A stretch of 64,000 nucleotides of DNA, from the NCBI GenBank assembly GCA_004026145.2, contig CP034989.1, positions 1,015,134-1,079,133 on the forward strand. Direction: 5' to 3'. The translations under genes and the position numbers were made by a program. How positions within the stretch are numbered: position 1 is the first letter of the stretch; every line of letters begins with the position of its first letter. The notes below the pieces were generated by a model. The model worked only from the letters and a program-made list of their open reading frames with translations, ran no database searches and was not told the origin of the DNA. Of this stretch, positions 36,501 through 49,300 are shown one piece after another. The DNA comes from Takifugu bimaculatus. Lineage: Eukaryota; Chordata; Actinopteri; Tetraodontiformes; Tetraodontidae.

Positions 36501-39500
36501 CCTTTCAAGAATCATTGTAAAGTATGCTGGAGCTCCAGTGCTTACAGTTTAATTTGACTCATTAAAACATTGGTTTCAGTGGTCCTGATTCAAATGATGT
36601 CTGAGAACCGAAAAGAACTTGGCAAGTGAGGAGAAACCTGATCCCTGTGTAATAAAAGGTTCGATTTGACTGTAAGGAGAGATGGGAGTCGGTCCAACAC
36701 GTCCTCCTCTTTTACAGATATGAAAGCACTTCGTGGTTTCGAATTGCTCATTTTAACGGACTGATGTGATTTTTCTTCATCTTATCTTTAACCTCATTTT
36801 GCCGATGCCCAACACCAGATTCGAGACACCTTGTTTCTGTAAATGTTCAGAGACCTTTGGCGCACGTGTGGCGCGATTGCAGCCCTTTGTGAAACCGTAC
36901 CATCTTCAGTTGGACCACCTGAGCCTGAAGCCAGGTGAAACGTCCCGACGCGAAGCTGCGGATCGCAGTTGACGCAGAAAAGTTTTACGTGAGATGTGTC
37001 AGCAAAGGCTAAGAGCGGCTCATTGCTTCCATCCACGTAAGTGCTTTGGATCGCATTTGCATCCAACACAACAGCCCTTTTGTTACCAGGCTGTTAACTT
37101 TTCCAGCACAACTTTTTTTTTCTTTTTCCCCTGCCTTTCTTCTGTTTGGTTTAATGACTTGCCACTGGCTTGTTTACTGAATTGCTGAGAAAAAGAGATT
37201 CAGATGCAGGGAAATAAAAAGGATTTTCTGTCAAGAGGTCTCTCTTGCTTGGCAGGTGTGTGGAGTGTTGAACTTTTGGAAGGGTGGCAGGCTTTTCTTT
37301 CATCGCAACAGATAAGCCCCTCTGACAACAGTTTAGCATCGTAATTCATGTCACCTCCCTCACCCTCGGCTACAAATAGTCTCTTGCACAAACACGCACC
37401 TGACGGTGGCGTTTAAAGACGAGTCCTCCAGAATAAATTCCTGTGCCGGGATAATTGCGAAGGTCGGGAGATGAGATCTGGATTTTTGTCTCCCGGGTTT
37501 CTCGTCGTTGTGGTGACCAGTCCGATGATTTGTTGGTGTGGGTGAAAGCAGGAAATCAATAAATACGTCGTTGTTTCTAGCTGCGGGTCCTCCCCCTGAT
37601 TGTAAAGCTTGCGTCTCATGCGCGGAGATGTATTTTTAAAACAAGCCAGGCTTTTGTAATGTTGTAATGACGCCACATATCCTGTTTCAGCTATGATGAG
37701 GCTGTTTTGACAGCGTTTCCTCTCAACCATTTGACCCACTGAAATCAGCAAAATAAACTCCATAGGTCTATATTAAAGTGAAATTGTTTTTCATGGGGCA
37801 TGGCGAGCAGGAAACACAGAAGAACCACACAGTTAATCATCCAGTTTGACATAAAAAACAGTTTTATTAATACTCGCAGCTAAAGTTTCAGTTCAGATGG
37901 AAAAAAAAGAAAAGAAAAGTTGAAGCGCACTAGTTCCTAGGTTTGCCAACCACTGCGGCTTGTTAAAGGGAGGAGAAAAAAAAAGCAAATTTCTTTCCTT
38001 CCTCTGAGGCCGTTGTCAGCGAACTGTTCCTCCGTGGCTCCGACATCCTCGGAGGAGGAGTGAGAATCTTGAGGGGGAGACTGACATTCCTCAAGAGACT
38101 GTTCTGGGTTTCCAAGCAGCTGATATCTCCGGCAAACAGGGGCCTCGGCTCTCCAGCCTCTGCTTCAGAATAAATTGCTACCACCCGGCACCAATTTTCG
38201 GAGTTTAATCATCACATTATTCACCAGATTGTCAAAAACTTTTTTTTTTTTCTTAAATGGTTCTGTTTGATAAAGGTGACCTCGCCAGCTTCCGAAGAAC
38301 GGCTCTCTTTTTTTAATCTCTGATATTCCGTAGCGAGAAAGGAAGGTCAAATAACACGACTCTCCTTTTATTTTGAAGAGACTCCAGCCTGGCCTTTGTG
38401 TAAATCCCTGATTGGGCGTTTTAGTGTCACACTTTCAAGGTTATTACCTGTACGCAGAATTGAACCCTGAATAAAAGCAGTAAAAGTGATTACTTAAATG
38501 GGAAGCATCGCACCTCCCTGACAGGAAGCGGTTCCTTACAGTAAAGACGTATACACGCAACTACACAGTATTAGGATGCTCCACGGTGGAGAAGTTCGCC
38601 ACAGATGAGACACAAGGGCAAGTGCCTCTTCGTCGTTTTAGTTATTAATGCTGTTTTTTTTCCTTATTTTACACTCGGTATTCTCCGACCGTCTCCCACC
38701 GCCTCATGTGTATTCCAAAAGATTTATAGACTTTTTAACCTCATGCTACTTTTCTTCTCCCAGACTGTTTTTCCCCGAGCTATAAGAAGTGCGTGGCGAC
38801 TGTTGTTATGCAAGATGCATATCTGTGTTGTGGTCCTTGGAGCTCCATGTCTGCTGAAATAATGCGGCGAAAGCTCAGACCTATTATAAACCCAACCGTA
38901 ATTTTCAAGTGATTACTTACCACTGGGTCATGGAATCAAAAACTGTATAAATAGGGTGAAATGCGAGTGTAGGGGTTGATTAAAATGGCCATTGTAATTC
39001 TACCTCTGTTGTAATTATTTTCTCATTGTCTTGGCACAGATAGATTTCATATGGGGAATTTCAAGTGTGTTAATTAGCATATTTTACCCAAAGTGCCTGA
39101 GTCTGTTCATGTTAATATTCAAAATACTTGAGCCAAATGATTAGATATGCATGCCTTAATTTGCGGACCAGAGTCTTTAAGTGCTCATGATAGCGACAAG
39201 GCGCCTTATATGGATTTAAATGATGGAGGAAGAATATACTTTTAGAGGTTTTGGATGCTACGAGCCATATTTTACAAGTTGTTTTAACACCAATTGACCC
39301 TTTTGTCTAAATGGTTCTGCAGCATACAATCTATGAATTCTGACCTGATTGGAAATCATTTAAAATATTGTCATGGACTGTCCAATATGGTGGACAACAT
39401 GCACAATTTTACCATATTTTATCAATGCAGTTTGTTGCAAAACGGCACATTCTCGTTCTTATGTCTCACTGTTGACATAAGTGCATTGCTCTGGTCCTGT

Positions 39501-42500
39501 TTACCGGCTCCTTAACCAACAGCGTTGGCACTTTACACAAGCTACTCACAGACGGGGGGGAAAAGAATCAGTCAGCTCAAATGAAAGTGGTGCAGGGGGA
39601 TTACTTGGCCTCTAACAGGGTTTTGGCTCCAACATTAAGGTTAAAACCCTTTTCTATTACTGGGATCTCTGCTGATGTTGCCCCTGCCAGCCCTGACCCC
39701 CTCGAGCTTCCAGCTTCTTGCCCCTTTGTGTTTGCAGGTTCACTGCCTCTCGGCTAGGTCATTCTGTCAGGCCCCCTGATCAGCGGAGGGTGACTGGGGA
39801 CCTTGGGATAGCTCCCATCCAGACTCGCAGATTGCCACAGCCGATGCAGGCAGACTGAGGAGCGCGGTTGCACTCCTGCCCCCTCCCTTCATGATTCCCT
39901 TTCAGTCTAGAGCTAAAATCGATACGGGCGTCTCCCTGTTTAAAAAGCCACTCAGAGGCAGACGAGCACCTTTGTCCCAACGGCTGATCTCTCAGCTTAT
40001 GTGCTTGATTGGCATCCTGAAGATGTGAGGCGCTGACCCACAGCTGTCCCATTAGCAGGGGGTTAATGCTGAGATTGATACCAAGCAGGAAAAGGAACTC
40101 CGCGCGAGGGTCTTGATAGACTACCGACTCACCACCTGACCCGGAGTTGTGTTTGGACCTTTGGGGACTGGTCGTCGTCCTGACTGCTCCGTGTTTATTT
40201 GCTGTGTGCATTGCCAGCGTGCATGCACCTTGTTTTGTGCGCACAAGCGCATGTCAGGATTTCAAACAAGCGGGTTTCCTGTGGAACTTTTGCCCCAGTG
40301 GGGAGATTTTGAAGCTGGCGGAACGTTTGAGTCATCTATGTAACTGAAGCTGTAAACACCCCCAATCCCCCCTTTTTCTCTCTTCCCCTTCTTTCCCTCC
40401 TTTTTGCTCCGGCTCAGCTGCTCCGGTTGTGTTTGGAGTCGGCAGAGAGGAGAGGGTGGAGCGGGTTTTTTGGAGTATGGAGGCTGGCAGCTCCCTCAGG
40501 CCTGCTCCGAGTCACGTCATAATTGATCTTTCTAGAAATTGTGCTTGCTCGCAGAGTAAAGTCTAAACATTTGCAAGATTTGCCGCCTTTAAAAGCTCCT
40601 GCACTCGTCTGACTTCATACTCCGTCCTGCTGAAGGTTCAGCAGCAGATGACCGTAAAATACTTTTGATAGGAGCTCAGTGCTGAAACAGTATTTGTGCA
40701 GAATGACAGAGGTGAAGAAGCTTTAATGTCGCCTCTTCCTTCTACATTAGTGGCACTGCAATGCCAAATTTCACAGGGCAGTAAGGAAACTGTAACTCCT
40801 GCGTGTGCAGATGGGACCGGGGGGCTGAAGGCGGGGCTGCCAAGGCTGAGTGACATCCCCCTCACCATGAGACGGTGAAGAGAAAACGGCATCTGTTCGG
40901 GCAGTTCAGTGATCATAATGCACATTAATGTGGAAAAACCCAAAAGGGGGAACTGATCAACACACAACTTGGAGACTTCCCCTCACTCCGGAACACCTGA
41001 ACCAGCTGAACCCAACAAGCACACAAAGAGGTTTGTGCCATCAAATCAAGCACTTTCAAGGTTGCCTTTGCTAGTGTAAATGTAATTAAGCAGAACAATG
41101 TCCAGGGGGTTATTTTTTCCACTCAATCAGCAGTAAAATTCCTAAATGAGTAAATCCCCAATGCCCTGCTGCTTTTTTCCTCCGTTGGGTTGAGGTGAAA
41201 TTGATGGTGACAGCAGTACTGAGAATGGGGATAGGAAATGATATTAAGCTCTGTCTTCACATGTCACTACTTCTTCAATGTGTAGAAGGAGCCAAAACTG
41301 AATAATGGTGACGGAGAATTGAAATAGTGGAGAAAATAAGCGCTTGTCACCACTGAAAATGAGCTGAGCTCGGCCCACTGTTGTGTAAATGGGTATGAAA
41401 GTAGGAGGGGGGGAAAAAATCAGAAGCTTCCTGCTTAAATGAGATGCTACGCGCTATGATCAGCCTTGACAGGTGAAGACAGCTAATAGTGTTCTGTTGC
41501 ATATCCCCCACGCGCACACGGAGAGAATGTCACTTTTGCTGAAGAGGATCCAATATCGGAGCAGGTAATTTAGCTATCCTGGGCGGTCATCAGCATCCAC
41601 GCCACAGCCATCATCGTCATTTAATCTTGGATAAATACAAAACATCGCATTATGCCGGGGATGAACTGACAGGGCCAGGATTGCCGCGTGATATTCAGAG
41701 TCTTTTTTTTCCCCCTTGTCTGATTGAACGAGTGACATTTCTGTTAGCATGTCCACTCTGTGCAAACGCTAAAGACAAGGCCAAGGGTTTGCTCGGCACC
41801 CACGTCTTTGCTAACAGGACTCTAATTTTCCAATCAAACGCTACTTCTCGCTTGCCGGTTGACATCGCTAATTTGCTCCCGTTCCACGGCGCTGATATGT
41901 GCATTGATGCTAATCATAGCCAGTCGGTTTTGTTGTGCTGGGACAGTCAAACGATCTTCCCTAGTTGCTTGTCTGTTCCTTTCTGATGCGTCCTAGACAA
42001 TAAAGGAAGTCCTTGTCCTGTAGTTTGGAAGGTCAAACGGTAAAGGCGGCTTTGATACGCCCAAGGAAAATTTCAATCAGAGCCCTTTGTAATAGCATTC
42101 ATTGTACTATTTCTCTCTCTGCGTCCCTCTCGTGCTCTCTGCAGCATAATTCCCCTGGTTTTGCGTCTATAAATACGGACAGCGAAGATGTATAATTTCT
42201 AATGAGAAAATATATCCCTTTGGATTGGAAAGGCAGGGGCTGTTTCAAACGCTGCTGTTTGTTGGGAGGAGAGATGATACCTCGGGCTGTTTTGGTGGAG
42301 AGTGTGGGGGAGGATGTGGTAAGAGGAGTCGGGCTAGGTCATTGCACATTTATAAATTAGCATTTCAATCATGCAGGTACGTGGCCACCAGAGCGGAAAA
42401 TATACCTGTTTTTTTTTTTTTTCTTTTCCCAATACAGGACACAAAAAGATAAACAAAACATCGGCCAATGGCAAAAGAAGCCGTTCAGAACTGTCACGTT

Positions 42501-45500
42501 CTACTTGGTTCTGTTTAGAACCGTCGTTATCCAGTCAGTGTTAACTAGCAAACTGGCGGCATTGTGTAATAACAGCTATTAGGAGACGGATACATGATTT
42601 GGATCGTGCTGTTTATTTGGCTAACACACTGCGAAAGACTTGAATAACTGAACAGTCTATGATGGGCATTCTAATAAGCCTCGGCAAACACCTTTTGTCT
42701 CTCTTCTCCCTCTTTCTCCGTCTCAGGGGCATTAATATTAAAAAGGGCCAAGCCTGTGAAACGGAGCTTGAGCGGTAGTTCAGTCTGCCGTCTGCTTCAC
42801 CTGCCGCTCTCGCCATAGTTGTAGCGTGCAAATGAGAATCCACGCACTGCCCTGTTTGACCTTTTATGTTAGGATTTCTAGGTTATTTTAGAATTCTTGT
42901 TTATATAGCTCGGTTTCAGTTGACATGCGTGCATATTATTTCCTGTTAGGCCTGCCTGCCTCTGTGTGTGTCTGTGTGTGTGTGTGTGTGTGTAGTAAAA
43001 TGAAAGATTCACTTTGCCTGTAATGTATAGCTACTGTCTTCTCTTTCTATTCTTTCTTCTGTCTTTTGGGTGCAATTTCCAGCTCCCTCCTGTAGGACCT
43101 ATTTTCTGTGACAAAAACGAGGTGTTTATATGATCAGTTTTACATACAGAGCGATCCCCTGCACAGCTCTCCAGGCACTCGGTCCCTGTGTGGCGCAGTC
43201 GCTGAAGACTCGGTGACAAATGGCAATTATATTTGTGTGTTCTTCATGAATCCATCAAACACTGGCCTTTTAAAAATGCTCCCCAGATATTTGAGGCTGT
43301 CAGCTACTAGTAGCTGGTACCAAATTGGGATGCTGCTTAGACAGTCAAGAACCACTCACCCCCTAGTTTCCCCTGTGATGTGTGTGACAGCGTGTGTAGA
43401 GGAAGTAGCATGTTTTATTCAACTACAAATGTATACTCTCAACAGTTGTTGATGTGCTGGGAATGGTGAATCCTATTTGAAGTGTGCGTGCACGTGTGTG
43501 TCCAGCTCTATTTCCAAAACATGGTATTTTAATGCAGCCTGTCAGCTTGTGTACATTCAGTAATTTCAGGACAGCAACCCTGCACAGCAAGCTTGCGGCG
43601 CAACTCATGATTTCTTTTTTTTTTTTTTAACTTGCTGGAAGTTGTTCATATCAAATATGAATGGCACTTGTGTGTTTCTGCCCTAACGGTGATGTTGTGG
43701 CACCATGAGTTGATCCATTAGGGCTTACAGTGGGCCCGGCTCTGCAAACTCAGTGCTGGACAAGCCTCTCCTGCATCCACAATTAATTTCTCTAATGGGC
43801 TAAATTGCCAGTGTATTTCTGCCTTCTGTCATGGCCTCTTCATTTGTCTTGCAGGGGCTCTGCAAGTCTGTCACTGCCACCTTTGGCAGCATTATCATTA
43901 TTGTGATCAATGATTAGGAATATTACAGTTTGGTGGCCATCCATCTCTGCCTGCGCGCTCATCAGATAAAAATAAAGCCCGTCCAAGACCGTGTCTCGAG
44001 AGTCCAGTTCTGTGCTGCCACATTTAAAGCCCACGTGTCGCTCATGCGCCCGCTCCTTTACTTGGCGGTTTCCAAACAACCACTCGGGCCTCAGTAAATT
44101 GAAAGCTTGACTTCCTCAAAGGGAAATATAATTATTCCTGGGAGTTTATTTTGACCTTTTTATTTATTTTCTTCTCCATGGAAGTGTGTGTGTGTGAGCT
44201 GGTGAAAGGGGGACTCAGGGCTTGTTTGGCCGTGACTGAAATGAGAAAAACAGCTGTGTTATTGTGCAGTACGGCTGGTCGAATAAAGGCCTGTGATCCT
44301 CAAAGTCTGAGTTTATTGTGTTGTATGGACACCGCAGTGTTGGAGATTAAGCCATCAGAGCTGTGGCTTGTGCTGTTTGCGCTTTGACAAGGTAATTATA
44401 ACAGTTTCCCCGTCAACCACACTGTACATCAGTCAATACTTTGAATCTTTGGATCTTTGCTGTACACAACAGCAGCAGTGGGGTAGGAAAGATTCTCTTA
44501 ATGGACCGTTCAGCCACCAGGGCTGTTTCTTTGAGATGGCCATTTACAGTGCAGAAAGCTGGTCACATCCCTCTGCTTTCCCGTACACAAACTCGAGCTT
44601 TCTTCATGCAGCCTGCATCTATTATTTCATTTTAATTCTGAAAGGACTGAAAGCTGTAGCAGGTTGCAGCTGTCAGGTGATCGTGATGAACAACAACAAA
44701 TGCAGCCTCCGAGCCCTTGTTAGCTGCTTCGCTCTCTCCCCACACCGTCATGGGCCGGCTTCAAGGCTTTTGTCTTTTGGAGAGGAAAATCCATCAACCT
44801 GGTCTTAAATCACTGCATAATGAATTCTGTCATGTTCTACCCAGTTGTCTAATTCAAATTGCATGAAATCCTGATCCCTAAAGTCTATATTTGTTTATCA
44901 AAGCAGCGCACAGGAGCCTCAATGAGGAGACGGCAGAAGCCAGCATGTGTATTTAATTGCATTGTTTTACATCCGCATTCATGTCCGGTCTCTCCCAGGG
45001 TGATGTGTTGTTAAAAAGCCCAAGGTCCTGATTCCCACACACTATTCCTCACTTGTTAACCCTAATTGCTCTTGTTGGTGAGCTGACAGAAGGAAAACAG
45101 ATGGAAAGAAATTAGCTAGTTGCATATTAGGCTCACATTCACTTTGTTGGGACATCAGTCAGACACTCCTGCACAGCTGCTGTCTGCTCTCATGTGTTCT
45201 CTGACTCAAGCTACACACATATTCAGGCCAAATCTGGTGAGGAGTGCATTTACTGTATGTACAGGAAGTATAGGATAGGAAAAAGTCAGTGTTCGCTCCG
45301 ATAGACTTGAAAAGGATGAATAATTCACAACCTGAATTTAACCATGCACTGGCAGTGCAAGCACATCGGTGACTCTGATGTAGAGGGAAGCTAATGTAGG
45401 AGAAACTCCCAGTAGAGCTGATGGTGCAGGTGTTCCTCTCAGTAAAATGCCACCGCCTTTGCTCGCTCCAATTCTTTGCCTTCTTATTTATCAGACGGGT

Positions 45501-46303
45501 CGCCGTCTCCTGACTTTCTGCGGCTGGCACATATACACTCGGGTAGGTGGAGCTGGGGCCATCCCCGAGCTTTCAGAAGAACGGAGATCATTACTGCTGC
45601 AGACAGCAGCTATTTTGTGTGTGCACACTATCACAGTGTCTCTTACACTTTTGGCTCTTTCGCATTCATCTGTCGTTCTTTCGCGGGGTTCCAACCCACC
45701 TGGGTGCCGCCCTGACAAGCGTTTCGTTCGCCTACAGCAGTGAAATTCACACTTATCACTTCTGTGTTTCTTCTGTTGTTGTGGGCCGAAATGTGATTTC
45801 TGGTGTGATCGATATTATCAGGAGAGAAAAAGGTGGAAATATTTGCTGAGAATCATGTTACAGTTTATAAAATGGAAGACGCAGGGAGTTGGCCAGCCTG
45901 TTTTGTTTTATGTTTGACTTCTACTTGTCTCTGTCCAGTTCAGCCTCAGTCTGGGTCCCAGTTGAACAACAACCAAATCTGCCTCCCCGGTGACGGGGCA
46001 GACACGCCCATGCTGAGTAACTGCAACGGGACCGACGGTGGAAGCAGCAGAGCACACGTGTGCTCTTGTGGTGCCAGCAGGGGTGGATCAGGATCGGGCC
46101 CTGGCACAAGTGCAGCGCCGAGCACAGCCAAGACCACGACGGAGCAGCCCAGAAGGCAGCTGTCCACACCTGTGTCGCAGAGAATGCAGAGGAAGCTGAA
46201 GTCCAGCTTGTCCGTCAACAGTGACAGCAGCCGACGCAGCAAAGGCAGTTCCACGGGCTCACAGAAAGCACCGTTACCAGAGGGTGAGTATTCACCGTCA
46301 CAC

Positions 46304-46357
<54 letters not shown>

Positions 46358-49300
46358 TATACAGTCTGATTTTTGCTTTCTTGACTAAAATTTGCTTGAT
46401 GCATGCTTTTTTTTGCTAATTGCCTGCATGTTGTGGGATGCTCCTCTTCTGTTGCCATAATTTCAGTCTTAGTGGTCGTGGTGGTGCAGGACTTGAATTG
46501 AAATATTAATATATAAATACTGCACGCCCAAATAATCCTACATTTAGGCGACTGAACAACTAGGGCGACTTCCACCGGGAGTATACTATATCCTGTACGG
46601 ATGCACTTTTAGAAGGTCAAAGTTCCAAAGTTTACTCAGCTCTTTGGTGGCCTGTTATGAACATTTCCTGAAAATTTCATTAAAATCCATTCATAACCTT
46701 TATTTTGCTAACAAACAAAGGCCTGCTATCACAAAACTTCCTTGGCAGAGTTTCTAGGAACTGTTTTTCATTAAAAGAACCCCATGTTTGTGAAAACTAT
46801 TTTTTGGAAGGTGTGCCAGACCTGATTGAGGAAAAAGGCCAAATGTAAAAGCAGGTTTCCTGTTAAAGGCACCACCCCTGGGAGGCACCCCTGAAATACT
46901 ATACTACAAATATACAATATCGATAATACCCTCTTGCCTTCTCTCACCTTTTAATGATTGAAGTGCATGACCCATTTATTACCCTTGGAAAGCAAATTAT
47001 ATCTTACCCCTCACCCGTGGCTCTGTCTTCTTAAACAACAAGCCACACGGCCCGGTCGCCATGCCGGGAAGCTGTCATGTTGTCAGGTGCAAAGCAGAGG
47101 TGAGTCCAGTAATGAAGGCAGCTGACTGGTCCTTTGCCAATGGAGGGATAGGTGTGACTGTCTAACGAGGTCCGAGAGCATGGGGTGCCTATTAACACAC
47201 ATGTCCGAGGGTCTTTGGGCCCCTCGCAGCCCCTCACACCTCTTTGGGCCCTCCACATCCCGTCAGCACCACCCTGGCCCTCATTAACGGGCCGTGTTGC
47301 ATCTGAGTGTTAACTAGCATGCCCTGATACGTGTGCGCGTCTGGACACAGATGTGGCATCTTTGTGTTTGCTGCATGGATTTTTTGGAATATATCACCGT
47401 GCTTTTATCAAAAAATATACGCTGCAGGGGCACTTCACTAACCTGTAGGAAGTGCTCCCTGATGCAGATGGAAGTTTAATGGACCAACAAAACAAAATAA
47501 GAAAAATCAAGTGTTTTCCCAGAGATATTCCAGACACGTCATGTTTTTCCAACATCTTAATTGGTGAAGAACATGAGAGAGTGCAGAAAAAACCCAGCCA
47601 CAGCTCAACAAGTCTGTCTCGTTATGGCTTTTATGTTGCTTATTTGCAGCCGCGAGAGCTCTCAGATTCAATATGTACGGTCTCAACTATTTATTTCCCC
47701 CCGGAAAACAGCCAAGCTGTGTGTTGAATGTTTACATGGATTAACATAATCTGTTTGCCTGTGAAATTAACCTCCTAAACAGCCCCCTGAACACAGGAAA
47801 TAAAAGGCATAAACTAGCGGGGAGCTAGCTCAAGGGATTCTGCTGCTCCCTGCGTTTTCTTGGCACATGCTGTTGGCACGATATCCAATCTTTGATTATC
47901 CCTTCTGTGGAGTCATTTACCACTCTGCCTTTGTGCTGGCAGGGGCGGGTTGATTCACACGTCATTCTGTTGTGTGCATTTTTGTTAATTACCTTTAATC
48001 GAGTTAGAGCTTTAGAGCCGTAGGGCTTCATTGTACAGTTTCTCAACAAAGCGCCACATCTTTAAAAGGCATGTGGTGGACCTTTGCTATCAGCCCACAA
48101 CTGCTGCCCTCTTTACCCAGTGTGTCCTCGCAGCTTCTGAGGCTTTCTTTTTTTTTGATTAGTCTCTTTCTCCCTGTTTTTGTCTTCTTTCTGGCTCCCT
48201 TTTTACGAGCCCGAATGTTTTGCAACAGCTCGCTGCTCCGAGGCCCATTCAGCTGGTTTTGTGTCGTGCTGCTTTCCCTTTATTCTTTGATGTTCACTTT
48301 GCAGATGTCTCAGACTGTTTCCTCAGAGGCGCTGGATGCCGTTTTCTGGCCACGCAGACTCTGGGCTTCATCGCCGCCATGACATTAAACGTCGGCGCGT
48401 GCTGTTTCAACTGCGCGATGGCTGATTCCATCCGTCTCTGTTTTGATTGTGATTTGTCTTGCGTCCAGCTCTCTTGTGTACAGTATACGACTGCCTTCCT
48501 CTTGTTGCCTGCTCTAAGATCTCGACTAATCGCTGGTGCTGAATTATACATCCAAGTGAATAGCTGAGATAGCTGGCCTCTGTTTAATGGCTGTGTACTC
48601 TGTTTATATCACATCCACACTCTGCTGTTATAGTCTAGCACGGGTAACCCCTCCGGGTCCTTCAAACTTAGTTAGGTTGAACTTTGAGTTTTTGTGGAAT
48701 CTTTACTTATTTATGAAGTCTCACTACTGTGGAGGAATTGTGGGTGTCATAGTATGATTCCTGTTGTATGGAGGCCCCACTTGACTAAACAACAGCAACA
48801 ATGTTGCATGTTGATGTTTGGACATGAATGCTGTTAATTAGACAGGACAAAAAAGAGGAAAAAGAACCCTAAAAGTCAACAGGGACTTGCTTTCGCATTC
48901 ATCTAATGTTTTATTATTGTTAAAAAGGATGAGTGTGCTGTTACTGTAAACGTAGTCTGCAGTTAAAATAGTTCAAGTAGAATCGCTGTGTGATGGTCTT
49001 GGCAGTCGTCAATCCTAGCGGACGTCCAAATAAAATAAATACAGGAGCCCAGTCTGAATTTACTGCCTCCCCATATCCGTGTGCCGTTTCCTCATGCATC
49101 TTCCATCACTGATGTTATGGCGTCAGATAAGGATAATAAGATGCATTCAATCTTCAGGCACCCTCACACACACACACACACACACACACGCGCTCGTTTC
49201 ATGCTTCCTTCTCTATCTTGTTTGTATCACAGTCAGGCTTGCAGCTTGTGGTCAGCTCTGCAGCCCTGAGCGCCGCAAAAAATTGAAAGGGGGGGAGTCT

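Larger units (their letters stand above)
33801..45938 (+). other. mdfic: mdfic large intron
   Basis: A 12.1 kb intron between the N-terminal and serine-rich exons. No exon matching the middle part of mammalian MDFIC was recognised. It contains a CpG-rich patch (about 35335-35640), a short GT repeat (42973-42993), and AT-rich enhancer-like stretches (about 38880-39290). An acceptor-like CTCTCTGCAG lies at 42143; the frame after it is stopped within 2 or 17 codons in the phases that matter. Poly(C)/poly(G) runs of 8 or more are almost absent, unlike in foxp2. Confidence 0.75.

Noticed and set aside
42143..42195. Strong acceptor-like CTCTCTGCAG followed by HNSPGFASINTDSEDV
   Set aside because: The open frame is phase 0, while the upstream mdfic exon needs phase 1, where a TAA stop follows at once; no donor follows.
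45944..45950. Alternative acceptor five bases into mdfic exon 3
   Set aside because: It shifts the frame and destroys the conserved serine-rich and I-mfa sequence.
45946..46575. A 209-residue minus-strand open frame across mdfic exon 3
   Set aside because: It runs through the antisense of a well-matched exon and a CA repeat (giving repeated Val-Cys), with no homology.
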